NCBI RefSeq assembly: GCF_023100845.1 | Contig: NZ_CP095864.1 | Span: 372,001-436,000, forward strand | Length of the DNA stretch: 64,000 bases | Direction of reading: 5' to 3' | DNA from: Gordonia sp. PP30 | GTDB lineage: Bacteria > Actinomycetota > Actinomycetes > Mycobacteriales > Mycobacteriaceae | Shown here: in pieces, positions 42,441-52,493 of the stretch | Position numbering within the stretch: position 1 is the first letter of the stretch | Layout: each line of letters starts with the position of its first letter | Notes under the pieces: model-generated | Seen by the model: the letters and a program-made list of their open reading frames with translations, nothing else | What the model was told of the DNA's origin: nothing | Database searches by the model: none | Made by a program: the position numbers and the translations under genes

Positions 42441-43882
42441 CGATACTCCCGGATGCGCGGGAACAGGCCCGCCGCGGCGGCGACCGCGGCGACCACGCAC
42501 AGCCAGCCGATCCCGGTGCCGGTGTACCCGAGCAACTGCTGAGCGGTGTGGATGTTGCTGCGGAAGGTGTCGCGCGTCTGGTCGATCGCCTGCAGCAACT
42601 GGGTGTTGACCTGGTCGTACCCGGTCGCCGTGCTGATGTCGCCGGTGCCGATGGTCAGGGCGCGGGCCCCGACGAAGTCGCCCGCCGCGAGCCGCTGACT
42701 CACCTCGGCGTGCGCGTGCTCCCACTGGGTGAGCGAGTTCTGGACCTTGCGGAGCGGATCGGTGATGCCGGACTCGTCCGGATGCTCGGCGATCAGCGAG
42801 GCGGTGCGGTTGCGGATCTGGGTCAGCGTGGAATTGAAGTCACGGTCGAGGGTGCCCGGATCGGAGCGGCGCACCAGGTTCAGCGTCTCCGCCGAGCGTG
42901 CCTGCTGGGTGAGGATCCGCATGGTGGTCAGGTCGTGCAGGGGCTCGGCGCCGTCGTTCTTGGCCGTGTTGGCCGCGGCAACGGACGTCAGCCCGGTCAC
43001 CAGCAGCCACAGTGTGCCGATGATGAGCGCCGCGCCGGCGCCGACCAGGCCCAGATTGAAATGGCGGCGGGTGCGTCGTGCCAGATAGCGGCCGATACCG
43101 ATCAGCATCGCGATGGTCGTGAACAGGGCGACGTACACGCCCCACGGGGGCACGGTCAGGGTGCGCTGCGGTTCGGAGATGGCCGTCGAGCGCTCGTCGT
43201 ACAGGCGCTTGGCGGCGGGCAGGATGTCGCCCTGCATCATGTTCGACGCCTGCACCAGATAAGCGGAGCCGACCGGGTTGCCGAGCCGGTTGTTGGTGCG
43301 GGCGGTCTCGATCACGCCGGTGTACGACGGGATCGAGACGGCCATCGTGTCCAGGTCGTCGCGCACCGAGACGTCGGCGCCGGGGCCGGTCTCGGAGGCC
43401 AGTCCGCCGCCGTCGGCGGACGCCACCAGCGCGGTGCCCGAACTGGCGATGGCGTCGGAGTACAGCTTGCGCAGATCCGGGGACTCCCGGCCGCCCGAGA
43501 TGAACGCCGAGTTGGCGGCCGCATCGGCCACCGACAGCGAGCTGTAGAGCACCTCGGCCGACTCGGCCAGGGGCTCGCTGCTGTTGATCAGTGATTCCAG
43601 GGTGTCGCTGCGCTGGTTGAGGGACACCGACGAATACCAGCCGGTGAGCCCGCAGGCCAGCACGAGCGCGGTCAGCAGCACCACCAGTTTGCCGGGGGTG
43701 GTCAGCGCGTAGAACTTGAACGCGGCGATCGGTGAGGTGACGCGATCGCGGGTCATCGCGGCGATCTCGCGCCGATCGGCGATCACCTGCCGCAGGCGCG
43801 GATTGGCCTGCACCGATTCCGGCAGCACATTCCGACCGGCATGCGTCAGCGCACTGCGTACCGTCGACTGCTGCCCACTCAC
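42437..43882 (-). CDS. glnX: GlnX, membrane signal protein of the PknG pathway
   Basis: A 481-residue protein with four hydrophobic segments: one near 60-85 (LVVLLTALVLACGLTGWY), two central ones (VYVALFTTIAMLIGIGRYLA and VGAGAALIIGTLWLLVTGL), and a C-terminal one (WLCVVAAVAAAAGLFPRI). Two extracytoplasmic, helix-rich regions lie between them, like chemoreceptor sensing domains. GTG 43882 is chosen over ATG 43909 because AAGGG lies 8 bases upstream. It is the first gene of glnX-glnH-pknG. Confidence 0.88.
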   Translation of the reverse strand: MSGQQSTVRSALTHAGRNVLPESVQANPRLRQVIADRREIAAMTRDRVTSPIAAFKFYALTTPGKLVVLLTALVLACGLTGWYSSVSLNQRSDTLESLINSSEPLAESAEVLYSSLSVADAAANSAFISGGRESPDLRKLYSDAIASSGTALVASADGGGLASETGPGADVSVRDDLDTMAVSIPSYTGVIETARTNNRLGNPVGSAYLVQASNMMQGDILPAAKRLYDERSTAISEPQRTLTVPPWGVYVALFTTIAMLIGIGRYLARRTRRHFNLGLVGAGAALIIGTLWLLVTGLTSVAAANTAKNDGAEPLHDLTTMRILTQQARSAETLNLVRRSDPGTLDRDFNSTLTQIRNRTASLIAEHPDESGITDPLRKVQNSLTQWEHAHAEVSQRLAAGDFVGARALTIGTGDISTATGYDQVNTQLLQAIDQTRDTFRSNIHTAQQLLGYTGTGIGWLCVVAAVAAAAGLFPRIREYR

Positions 43883-43986
43883 GATCGCGCCCTTCCGTGA
43901 CGATGCCAACCCTAGTCGGGAACCGCGTGCTGTACGCGCGCACCCGGTAGCGTGGTCGGGGAGAGTGTCGCGGAGGGAGGATTCGG

Positions 43987-44448
43987 GTGCGCGGAGATGG
44001 CGACGGCTGGGTCTTCGACCCCGACGGCGCGCGGTATTGGGGACGGCACGGTGCCGCGGGTCTCCTGCTGTGCACGCCGATCGGCGACGGCCTCGGGGTG
44101 CTGCTGCAGCACCGCGCGGTGTGGTCGCATCAGGGCGACACCTGGGGCCTCCCGGGCGGCGCCCGGGACTCGCACGAGTCGGCGATCGACGCGGCCCTCC
44201 GCGAAGCCCATGAGGAAGCCGGCATCGACCGGGACCTGATCGAGGTCCTGGAGTCCGAGGTGACCCACGAGGCGGTCAGCGGCTGGACCTATACGACGGT
44301 CATCGCGCGCGTGCCCGAACCGGTCGCCACCACCGCGAACGGCGAATCGGCCGAACTGCGCTGGGTGCCCGAGTCCGGTGTCGGCGACCTGCCGCTGCAT
44401 CCCGGCTTCGGGAGCGCGTGGCCGACGCTGCGCCTGCGCCTGCGCTGA
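43987..44448 (+). CDS. Nudix hydrolase, MutT3-like
   Basis: A 153-residue Nudix protein with the box GGARDSHESAIDAALREAHE followed by EAGI and the preceding WGLPGG. It is divergent from glnX and precedes thiE in the order seen for M. tuberculosis Rv0412c-Rv0414c, where Rv0413 is MutT3. The family hydrolyses oxidised nucleotides such as 8-oxo-dGDP; activity here is inferred. GTG start at 43987. A strong hairpin (44492-44524) follows the stop at 44 bp. Confidence 0.83.
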   Translation: MRGDGDGWVFDPDGARYWGRHGAAGLLLCTPIGDGLGVLLQHRAVWSHQGDTWGLPGGARDSHESAIDAALREAHEEAGIDRDLIEVLESEVTHEAVSGWTYTTVIARVPEPVATTANGESAELRWVPESGVGDLPLHPGFGSAWPTLRLRLR

Positions 44449-44491
44449 CGACACGGGGTGCCCTTCCGGTTCGTCGGCCACTGCCGAATAC

Positions 44492-44524
44492 CGGCCCACG
44501 AGGGAACATTCCCCTCGTGGGCCG
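44492..44524. terminator. Bidirectional rho-independent-type hairpin
   Basis: 13-bp perfect stem (CGGCCCACGAGGG, 44492-44504; CCCTCGTGGGCCG, 44512-44524) with a 7-nt loop. It lies between the convergent mutT3-like gene and the LeuA-domain gene and can serve both. A T-run is missing, as is usual in actinobacteria. Confidence 0.75.
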
Positions 44525-44557
44525 ACATACGAGAACGGCCGACCGGCCGCGCGCCGC

Positions 44558-44932
44558 TCAGCCGCGTCGCTGCCGGCCCGTCAGCTGGTTGGCGGCCGAG
44601 ATCAGCGCGCGGATGGTGGCCTCGTCGCCGGTCGCGGCCCGGCCGTGTGCCCAGCAGCACGCGCCGTCGCGTCGGCACATCAGATACGCGGAGACCTCGC
44701 CGCCGGAGCCGTCGGGTGCCGCCGGACCTTCGTTCTGGTGGTAGAGCGAGACGATCTCGACGCCGGCGCCCAGGCCGTACAGCATCTCGCTCATCGCGCC
44801 GATGGTCCCGAAGGCGGTGGCCTCCAGATCGACCAGCCGTTCGTCGACGGTCAGGGTGGCCCGGCAGTGGATGGCGTCGCCGGGCTCGGGTTCGGTGTGC
44901 AGTCGTTCCAGGGTGATCGGGCCGGCGCTCAT
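44558..44932 (-). CDS. LeuA-type regulatory-domain-like protein
   Basis: A 124-residue soluble protein from ATG 44932 (MSAGPITLERLHTEP). The fold pattern AIHCRATLTVDERLVDLEAT, GTIGAMSEMLYGLGAGVEIV and LYHQNEGPAA resembles the C-terminal allosteric dimerisation domain of 2-isopropylmalate synthase, but the catalytic part is absent. It includes a Cys pair in DGACCWAHG. It may bind a small metabolite. The open frame to 45046 is probably not translated. Family assignment is by recalled pattern and is moderate. Confidence 0.6.
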   Translation of the reverse strand: MSAGPITLERLHTEPEPGDAIHCRATLTVDERLVDLEATAFGTIGAMSEMLYGLGAGVEIVSLYHQNEGPAAPDGSGGEVSAYLMCRRDGACCWAHGRAATGDEATIRALISAANQLTGRQRRG

Positions 44933-45086
44933 GGCCTGGGCCTCATGGTGATCATGCCGCCAGCTTGGGCGAGCACTGCGAACGGTAGGCATCTCGGGGC
45001 TTCTTTCCGGTCGAAATCTGAATGACCGACGAAAGTCCTTCGACAAGCTCAGGAAGCGAGGGAGCCGAGATCAGGAGGCAGTGACG

Positions 45087-45134
45087 AACCCGCAGCGGGG
45101 GGTCGGTCTGAATCAGACCCCGCTGCGGCGGGTT
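45087..45134 (-). terminator. Hairpin between thiE and the LeuA-domain gene
   Basis: Arms AACCCGCAGCGGGG (45087-45100) and CCCCGCTGCGGCGGGTT (45118-45134) pair with a 3-nt bulge; an inner alternative is GGTCTGA/TCAGACC. It lies 36 bp after the thiE stop (minus strand) and probably ends the thiE transcript. Confidence 0.55.
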
Positions 45135-45169
45135 ACAAGAAGCTTCTGCCACGACATGATGGGAAGAGC

Positions 45170-45865
45170 CTACTCCTCCGGCCGCGACGCGCAAGTGGTT
45201 TCACACGCCGACCGCAGCGCATGCGCGGCGCCCGCCGGATCCGCCGCCGCGGTCAGGGCCCGGACGACGACGATCCGCGAGGCTCCCGCGGCGACGGTCT
45301 CCGGGACCCGCGCCAGGTCGATGCCGCCGATCGCGAACCAGGGCTTGGTCTGCTCGCGGGTGGCCGCGGCGGCGGCGCGCACCAGGTCGAGGCCGGTGGC
45401 GGTACGGCCGGGTTTGGTGGGTGTCGCCCAGCAGGGGCCGGTGCAGAAATAGTCGACGGCGTCGTCGGCCAGCGCGTCGGCGAGCTGGGCCGCGTCGTGC
45501 GTGGACCGGCCGATCACCACGTCGGGTCCGACGATGCGGCGGGCGAGCGCGGGCGGCACGTCGCCCTGGCCGAGATGCAGTACGTCGGCGCCGGCGAGGG
45601 CGGCGATGTCGGCGCGGTCGTTCACGGCGAGGAGCGCGCCGGCCGCGTGGGTCAGCTCGCGCAGCCCGGCGAGCGACTCCAGTTCCTCGCGGGCTTCCAG
45701 CACGCCGAACCGCTGCTCGCCGGCCGACCCCTTGTCGCGCAGCTGCACGATGTCGACGCCGCCGTCGAGCGCGGCGGCGACGAACTCGAGCAGGTCGCCG
45801 CGTTCGCGCCGCGCATCGGTGCACAGGTACAGGCGGGCGGAATCCAAGCGAGAGCGGGCGTCCAT
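45170..45865 (-). CDS. thiE: Thiamine phosphate synthase ThiE
   Basis: A 231-residue TIM-barrel enzyme that joins HMP pyrophosphate and thiazole phosphate to thiamine phosphate. Motifs are [16 protein letters not shown] (pyrophosphate binding), [46 protein letters not shown] and [11 protein letters not shown]. It starts at ATG 45865, divergent from the riboswitch-controlled thiO-thiS-thiG operon; its own 5' region is short (about 30 bp before the riboswitch). Confidence 0.93.
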   Translation of the reverse strand: MDARSRLDSARLYLCTDARRERGDLLEFVAAALDGGVDIVQLRDKGSAGEQRFGVLEAREELESLAGLRELTHAAGALLAVNDRADIAALAGADVLHLGQGDVPPALARRIVGPDVVIGRSTHDAAQLADALADDAVDYFCTGPCWATPTKPGRTATGLDLVRAAAAATREQTKPWFAIGGIDLARVPETVAAGASRIVVVRALTAAADPAGAAHALRSACETTCASRPEE

Positions 45866-45896
45866 GCTGACGACGGTAGGCTAGGAGCAGCGCAAG

Positions 45897-45991
45897 AACG
45901 ACACGGGTGCCCGGAGGATCGCCGGGCTGAGATCGCGGGGCCGCCCCCGCCGACCGTCGTACCTGATCCGGGTAATGCCGGCGAAGGAAGG
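45897..45991 (+). promoter_or_regulatory. TPP riboswitch (THI element)
   Basis: The conserved THI-box segments are visible: ACGGGTGCCCGG (from about 45903), CCGGGCTGAGATCG (45922-45935), a variable hairpin (CGGGGCCGCCCCCGCCG), and GTACCTGATCCGGGTAATGC (45959-45978) followed by CGGCGAAGGAAG. The last segment overlaps the ribosome-binding region of thiO (AAGGAAGG), so TPP binding probably blocks translation initiation. It is a classical single-copy element. Confidence 0.93.
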
Positions 45992-45998
45992 TCTGAAC

Positions 45999-47053
45999 GT
46001 GGAACGAGAATTGACCGTCGTCGGCGGCGGAGCCGTCGGGCTGACGTGTGCGCTCGCCGCGGCCGATGCCGGCTGGCGGGTGCGGGTGTACGACGACGGC
46101 CCGGCGCGCCGGGCGGCGCACGTGGCCGGAGGGATGCTCGGCTGTCTGGGCGAGGCGCACCCGGGCGAGGACGGACTGCTGGCGGCCTCGGCCGACTCGG
46201 TGGCCCGCTGGCCCGCACTGCTCAACCGTCTCGGCGACCCGGGGGTCTCCACGGCCGCCGACACCCTGCTGGTGGCCGGTTCGGCCGCCGACCGCGCCTA
46301 CCTCGACGAGTCGGTCGGCTTCGCGCGCGCCCGAGTCCCGTGGGCGGGCGGTGCGACGACCGAATGCACCGCGGCCGATTTGCGGGCCGCGGAGACCGGT
46401 CTGACGCGCACCCCGGCCGGTGGTTACCGGTTGTCGGGGGAGGGCGCCGTCGATAACCGGAGACTGCTCACGGCGCTGCGCGCGGCCCTGACTGAGGCCG
46501 GGGTGCGGTTCCACGACACCCGGGTGACCGGGCTCGCCGGACTGCCCGGGGACCAGGTCCTGGTGACCGCCGGGCTCGACACGAGCGCGCTGATCCCCGG
46601 CGGTCTCGACGGCCTGCGCGGGGAGAAGGGCGAGATCCTGCGACTGACGCGCACGTCGTGGTCGGTGCCGCCGCCGCGGCATGTGATCCGGGCTCGCTGG
46701 CACGGGCGCAACGTGTACTTGGTGCCGCGCCCGGACGGCCTGGTGCTGGGCGCGACCCAGTACGAGGCGGTCGACGCCGGTGACCGCGCCCCGCAGGCCG
46801 GCGGCGTCGCGGACCTCCTGGGCGACGCCTGCGAGCTGTTCCCGGGCCTGCGCACCTACGAACTCACAGAGGTCGCCGCGGGAATCCGGCCGATGTCGGC
46901 CGATGGACTGCCGATCGTGCGGCGGGTGGACGAGCGGACGGTCGTGGCCGCCGGGCACGGGCGGAACGGAATCGCGCTGGCCCCGGGCACCGCGGTACGG
47001 GTCCTCCGGCTGCTCGGGAACGTTGTCGAGACACAAGAGGAGAGGAGCGACCG

Positions 47054-47081
<28 letters not shown>
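45999..47081 (+). CDS. thiO: Glycine oxidase ThiO
   Basis: A 360-residue FAD amine oxidase producing dehydroglycine for thiazole synthesis. The dinucleotide motif is LTVVGGGAVGLTCALAAADA; FAD and substrate regions include AGGMLGCLGEAHPG and the C-terminal IRPMSADGLPIVRRV and AAGHGRNGIALAPGTA. I chose GTG 45999 after AAGGAAGG; the frame begins at 45975 within the riboswitch, so the earlier codons are not translated. It overlaps thiS by 28 bp. Confidence 0.93.
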
Positions 47082-48044
<963 letters not shown>

Positions 48045-48163
48045 TCGTCGTCGGTGGGCATTTCGACACGGCCGGGCCCTTGCGGGCCCGTCCGGCTCAA
48101 TGGGCGGAGGGCCCGTTGGCCGGAGGGAGCGGTGGTGGCAGCTCACTGGGCGGAAGGGCTTGG

Positions 48164-48285
48164 GGGCGTTTCGACACGGTTCGTCACTTCGTTCCTCACG
48201 GGCGGGGCGGGCCGCTCGCGGGCCGGTCGTCCGCTAGCAGCCCGTTGAGCCGTCGAGGCGCTAGCCGAGACGTGTCGAAACGCCC
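48164..48285. repeat. Intergenic inverted-repeat element
   Basis: Perfect 15-bp inverted repeats (GGGCGTTTCGACACG, 48164-48178, and its complement 48271-48285) bound a 122-bp segment between thiG and a convergent gene. A partial third copy of the end (TTTCGACACGGCCGGG) lies at 48061. It may be a non-autonomous mobile element or an extragenic palindrome. There is no ORF. Confidence 0.6.
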
Positions 48286-48312
48286 TTCTCGCAGGCGGCT
48301 TCCCCGCGCCGC

Positions 48313-49311
48313 CTAGTCGGGAGAGGACGGCTCGTCGGCGCGGCCGCGGCGCCAGCCGCCGAGCTCCTCGGGGGCCTCGCCGAAGTGGTCGGGGTCGCCG
48401 CTGCCGTACCAGGCGACCAGGATCGCGCCGATCACCGCGCCGATGAAGCCGGTCCAGGCGAGCCAGCCGAGGCCGGCCTGCGCGTGGTCGCCGAGGAAGG
48501 CGACGCCGATCACGCTGGGCGCGGCGGTCTCGCCGACCACCAGGACGGCGGTGACGCCGTTGACCGCGCCCACCTGCAGGGCGACGGTCTGGACGAAGAA
48601 GCCGCTGGCGCCGGCGACGGCGATCGCCCAGGCGGCGGGGTCGGTCAGCACCCGGACCGGATCGAACGGGGCGACGCCCTCCAGGACGCGGACGGCGATC
48701 GCGATGACGCCGAACTGCAGGCCACCGCAGAAACCGCCGACGAAGGCCGCGTAGGCGCCGAGCGTGTAGACGCCGACGAGGCCGATCGCGCCGATCACGA
48801 ACGCGGCGCCGAGCAGCCCCCAGTGGAAGGTGGTGCTGGCGTGGTCGTTCGCGCTCGGCGCGGACGAGATGCCCAGCAGCGCCAGCGACAGCACCACCAG
48901 CCAGATCGCCACCCAGTCACGGGTGTGCAGCGTGATGTTCAGGATGAAGGTGCCGACCAGGGCGGTCACGATCAGATTCGCCGAGACGATCGACTGCGCC
49001 AGGAACAGCGGCAGGAAGCGGGCCGCGACGGCACCGCCGGCGAAGCCGATGACCACCATCACGGTGCCCAGGATGAAGGCCGGATCACCGAGCGTGGCCA
49101 CGGTCGACGACATCGACGGGGCCGCCCCGTCGTCGGTGGATTCCGGCTGGTCGAGACCTGTTTCCTCGCGTTCGGCGACCGCGACGCGCCGCGCGCCGAG
49201 CGCGCGCAAGACGGTGGACATGCCATACGCAACGGCGGCCATCATCGCGGCGATGATTCCGAGTGCGTACAAGGGGAGTCCTTCGAGGGAAGAGGGGGAA
49301 TCGGGTTGCAT
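48313..49311 (-). CDS. DMT-superfamily-like integral membrane protein
   Basis: A 332-residue protein with nine or ten hydrophobic helices, e.g. LYALGIIAAMMAAVAYGM, FILGTVMVVIGFAGGAVA, FLPLFLAQSIVSANLIVTAL, GLLGAAFVIGAIGLVGVY and FVQTVALQVGAVNGVTAVL. It includes the transporter-like repeated pattern of EamA/DMT proteins, with a 30-residue acidic loop after the first helix and a polar C-terminus. It resembles mycobacterial conserved membrane proteins of unknown substrate. Start taken as ATG 49311 because the gene is divergent from the ATP-grasp gene. The start is uncertain. Confidence 0.7.
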   Translation of the reverse strand: MQPDSPSSLEGLPLYALGIIAAMMAAVAYGMSTVLRALGARRVAVAEREETGLDQPESTDDGAAPSMSSTVATLGDPAFILGTVMVVIGFAGGAVAARFLPLFLAQSIVSANLIVTALVGTFILNITLHTRDWVAIWLVVLSLALLGISSAPSANDHASTTFHWGLLGAAFVIGAIGLVGVYTLGAYAAFVGGFCGGLQFGVIAIAVRVLEGVAPFDPVRVLTDPAAWAIAVAGASGFFVQTVALQVGAVNGVTAVLVVGETAAPSVIGVAFLGDHAQAGLGWLAWTGFIGAVIGAILVAWYGSGDPDHFGEAPEELGGWRRGRADEPSSPD

Positions 49312-49358
49312 GAGAACGCTATCAGGTGCCCCCGACACGGGGGTCTACGCTGGTCCGC

Positions 49359-50525
49359 GTGGACGAAGGTAAGCGTAAGCACATCCTCATCACCTTTGGC
49401 AGGTCGTTCCTGACCCTGAATCTCGCGAGGCTGCTCGCCGATGCGGGGCATCGGGTCAGCATCGCCGACAGTGTGCCGATCGCCGTGAGCCGTTTCTCGC
49501 ACGCGGTCGACGGTTTTCACCGGGTCAGCCCGCCGAAGTACCGGCCGCAGGAGTATTGCCGGGAGATCGCCGCGATCGTCGAGTCCGAGGGCATCGACAT
49601 GGTGATCCCGATTCACGAGGAGACCGACATCCTCTCGATGATGGCCGGGCTCTTCCCGCCGTCGTGCGACCTCTTCCTCTCCGATTTCGCGCTCGAAGAT
49701 CAGCTGCACAACAAGCTGAAGTTCCAGGAACTCCTGCAGGACTTGGGGATTCAGACGCTGAAGTTCGCGGCGATCACCGGCCCGGAAGACATCGCGAAAC
49801 TCGACTTCGACGGCCCGTTCGCCGTCAAACAGGCCTACTCACGTGGTTCGCAGGAGGTGTACAAGGCCTACCCCGGCGACCCGCTGACCCAGCTGACCTT
49901 CGATCCCACCAACCCGTGGATAGCGCAGGAGTGGATGGAGGGTGACCGCTACTGCAGCTACTCGATCTGCCGCGACGGCGAGGTGTACGCGCACGCGCTG
50001 TACCCGGTCGGCTATGCGATCGGCGGCTCGTCGTGCCTGGTGTTCGAGCAGGTGGAGCACCCGGGCATCCTCGAATGGGTGCGAGATGTGGTGCGGCGCA
50101 CCGGATTCACCGGACACATCGGCTTCGACTTCATCGACCATCCCGAACGCGGGCTGTTCACCATCGAGGCCAATCCGCGGGCGACCAGCGGCATCATGCT
50201 GTTCACGCCGGAGAACCGCGTCGACCGGGCCTTCTTCGGTGAGAACACCGAGCTGATCACCCCGCCCACCGGACGCACCCGGATGATCGGCATCGGCATG
50301 ACGTTGTACGGCTGGCGCAAGGATGCGTTGCCCGGCAACAGTTTCCGCAAGTTCTGGAAGGCGTTCCGCAGCGCCGACGACGTGATCGCCGAGCGCGGCG
50401 ACATGGGGCCGGCGGCCATGCTGGTGCCGGCCTACATCAACATCCTGCGCAACAGCATCAAGTACCGGGTGGGTCTGGCCGGTGGCTTCATGCACGACCA
50501 CGAGTGGGACGGTCACCAGATCTGA
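49359..50525 (+). CDS. ATP-grasp superfamily ligase
   Basis: A 388-residue ATP-grasp enzyme. An N-terminal Rossmann-like part (KRKHILITFGRSFLTLNLAR) is followed by the ATP-grasp core: substrate loop PIHEETDILSMM, ATP-binding PFAVKQAYSRGSQEVYK and the metal-binding HIGFDFIDHPERGLFTIEAN plus PRATSG. The sequence pattern belongs to the carbamoyl-phosphate-synthase-like group; a D-Ala-D-Ala ligase-like or peptide-forming reaction is possible, but the substrate is unknown. GTG at 49359 is preferred. Its last 38 bp overlap the convergent alpha/beta hydrolase gene. Confidence 0.75.
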   Translation: MDEGKRKHILITFGRSFLTLNLARLLADAGHRVSIADSVPIAVSRFSHAVDGFHRVSPPKYRPQEYCREIAAIVESEGIDMVIPIHEETDILSMMAGLFPPSCDLFLSDFALEDQLHNKLKFQELLQDLGIQTLKFAAITGPEDIAKLDFDGPFAVKQAYSRGSQEVYKAYPGDPLTQLTFDPTNPWIAQEWMEGDRYCSYSICRDGEVYAHALYPVGYAIGGSSCLVFEQVEHPGILEWVRDVVRRTGFTGHIGFDFIDHPERGLFTIEANPRATSGIMLFTPENRVDRAFFGENTELITPPTGRTRMIGIGMTLYGWRKDALPGNSFRKFWKAFRSADDVIAERGDMGPAAMLVPAYINILRNSIKYRVGLAGGFMHDHEWDGHQI

Positions 50526-51375
50526 TCCGCTCGCAGAAGTCGACGATGCGCGCAGTCGCGGTGCGGTCCGGATCGAGCATCAGACCCCCGTGCGACAGCC
50601 CGTTGATCTGCACGAATTCGGCGCCGTCGATCATCTCGGCGGCGGCCTGGCTGGTCTTCGGCGGGAAGAAGAGATCGTTCTCGTAGGCGATCACCAGGGT
50701 GGGCACGTCGATCGCGGCGAGCCGTTCGCGCGTGGGCTCGCCGCGGTTCATCCAGCCGCTCGACGCGGCGAGCTGCCCGTGCTGCCCGTCGGGCGACGTC
50801 CATGAACTTTGCCCGTCGGTCAGCATCTCCCGCCAGACGCGCACGGTCTCGCCGTCCTGCAGCGCCGGTGGGGCCAGCGTGGTCATCAGCGTCTCGAACG
50901 CCGACACCTCGACGGGGACCTCGCCGAGCCGGGCGAAGAGGGCCAGCTCCATGTCGTTGACCAGCCGGCCGATCTCCGACGAGTTCAGCCCGGCGGTCAT
51001 GACGACGCCGAGCGCGGTGCCCGGGCGTCGTTCCAGCAGGGCCTGGGTGAGATAGCAGCCCATCGAGTAGCCGACCAGGATGGCCCGCTCGACGCCGAGG
51101 TGGTCCAGCAGCAGCGCGGCGTCGTCGGCCATGGTGGGGACGTCGTACGGCGGGGGCGGCGCATCGGACGGGGTCACGCCGCGCGCCGAGTACGAGATCA
51201 CCCGGAATCCGGCGTCGGCCAGGCCCCGGGTGACACCGGTGTATTCCCAGGTGGCCTGCGGCATGCCCATGCCCGGATTGAGCAGGACGGTGGTGGCATC
51301 GGCGGTGGTCGAGCCGTCGACGGCGACCGCGAGCCCGACGCCGTTCGGCAGCACGATGCGCTCGAGAGGGGACAC
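50488..51375 (-). CDS. Alpha/beta hydrolase
   Basis: A 295-residue hydrolase with no signal peptide. The oxyanion region is VLLNPGMGMPQATWEYTGV, the nucleophile elbow GYSMGCYLTQALL (Ser), the acid is likely in LVIAYENDLFFPP, and the His in INGLSHGGLMLD. It is related to alpha/beta hydrolases of the proline-iminopeptidase/lactonase kind; substrate unknown. It converges on the ATP-grasp gene with a 38-bp overlap of the 3' ends. Confidence 0.82.
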   Translation of the reverse strand: MSPLERIVLPNGVGLAVAVDGSTTADATTVLLNPGMGMPQATWEYTGVTRGLADAGFRVISYSARGVTPSDAPPPPYDVPTMADDAALLLDHLGVERAILVGYSMGCYLTQALLERRPGTALGVVMTAGLNSSEIGRLVNDMELALFARLGEVPVEVSAFETLMTTLAPPALQDGETVRVWREMLTDGQSSWTSPDGQHGQLAASSGWMNRGEPTRERLAAIDVPTLVIAYENDLFFPPKTSQAAAEMIDGAEFVQINGLSHGGLMLDPDRTATARIVDFCERIRSGDRPTRGRA

Positions 51376-51416
51376 GAGGGCGAGTGTAGGCGCTTGATTC
51401 GAGGCGATGGGCGGGC

Positions 51417-52493
51417 ATGATGGGCGGGGTGATCGTCGTAGAGCATCTGAGAAAGAGCTACAAGAATCTGCTGGCGGTGGACGACGTGTCGTTCACCTGC
51501 CAGCCGGGACAGGTGGTCGGTTTCCTCGGACCCAATGGCGCGGGCAAGTCGACGACGCTGCGGATCCTGACCGGACTCACCCCGGCCACCGGCGGCACCG
51601 CGACCATCGGCGGGTACGCCTACCGGGACATCCCCAATCCGGCGCTGCAGGTCGGCACGCTGCTCGACGCGTCCGCGTTCCACAACGGCCGCACCGGCCG
51701 CGAGACGCTGCTGCTGAGCGCGCGCACGATGGGCCTGTCCGACGCCCGCGTCGGCCAGCTGCTGGACCTGGTCGGGCTGACGCAGCAGGAGGCGGGCCGC
51801 CGCGTCGGCCACTACTCGCTCGGTATGCGGCAGCGGCTCGGGGTGGCGAACGCGCTGCTCGGCGATCCCAAGGTGCTGATCTTGGACGAGCCGGTCAACG
51901 GCCTCGACCCGGCGGGCATCCACTGGATGCGCGGGGTGCTGCGCGGTTTCGCCGACGCCGGTGGCACGGTGCTGCTGAGCTCGCACCTGCTGCACGAGAT
52001 CGAGCTGATCGCCGACTATCTCATCGTGATCGGGCAGGGCCGGATCATGGCGCAGGGCACCAAGGACGCGCTCACCGGGGAGCCGGGCACCGCCGTGTCG
52101 TCCGACGACGACGCCGCGCTCGCCCAGCTGCTCACCGCGGCCGGTATCGCGTGCCGCCCGGAGAACGGCGGTCTATACGCCGAGTCGGACCCGGCCACCG
52201 TCGGCGCGCTGGTCGCGTCGTCGTCGATCGCGCTGACCGAGCTGCGCCGGGCCGGCACCGGGAACCTGGAACGGATGTACCTGGAACTCACCTCGGGGGC
52301 GCAGCGCGATGTGCCCGGGGCGCCGGGGTTCGCCCCGCCGCCCGGCTACGCCCCGCAGGTCGGCTACGCCCCGCCACCCGGATTCGCCCCGCCGCCCGGG
52401 CCGGGATACGCCCCGCCCGCGCCGCCGCCGCAGTACACGCAGCCCTATCCGCCCGGACCGGCCGGTCCCGGCTACCCCGGAGGTCACGCATGA
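51417..52493 (+). CDS. ABC transporter ATP-binding protein
   Basis: A 358-residue ATPase: Walker A GPNGAGKSTTLRIL near residue 40, signature YSLGMRQRLGVANALLG, Walker B VLILDEPVNGLDPAGIH and the H-loop LSSHLLHEIELI. It is of the DrrA/bacitracin-type (ABC-2) class. An extra C-terminal tail of about 60 residues is Pro/Gly/Tyr-rich (PPGYAPQVGYAPPPGFAPPP), unusual for ABC ATPases. Start is ATG 51417 or 51420, or GTG 51429. It overlaps the permease gene by 4 bp. Confidence 0.9.
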   Translation: MMGGVIVVEHLRKSYKNLLAVDDVSFTCQPGQVVGFLGPNGAGKSTTLRILTGLTPATGGTATIGGYAYRDIPNPALQVGTLLDASAFHNGRTGRETLLLSARTMGLSDARVGQLLDLVGLTQQEAGRRVGHYSLGMRQRLGVANALLGDPKVLILDEPVNGLDPAGIHWMRGVLRGFADAGGTVLLSSHLLHEIELIADYLIVIGQGRIMAQGTKDALTGEPGTAVSSDDDAALAQLLTAAGIACRPENGGLYAESDPATVGALVASSSIALTELRRAGTGNLERMYLELTSGAQRDVPGAPGFAPPPGYAPQVGYAPPPGFAPPPGPGYAPPAPPPQYTQPYPPGPAGPGYPGGHA

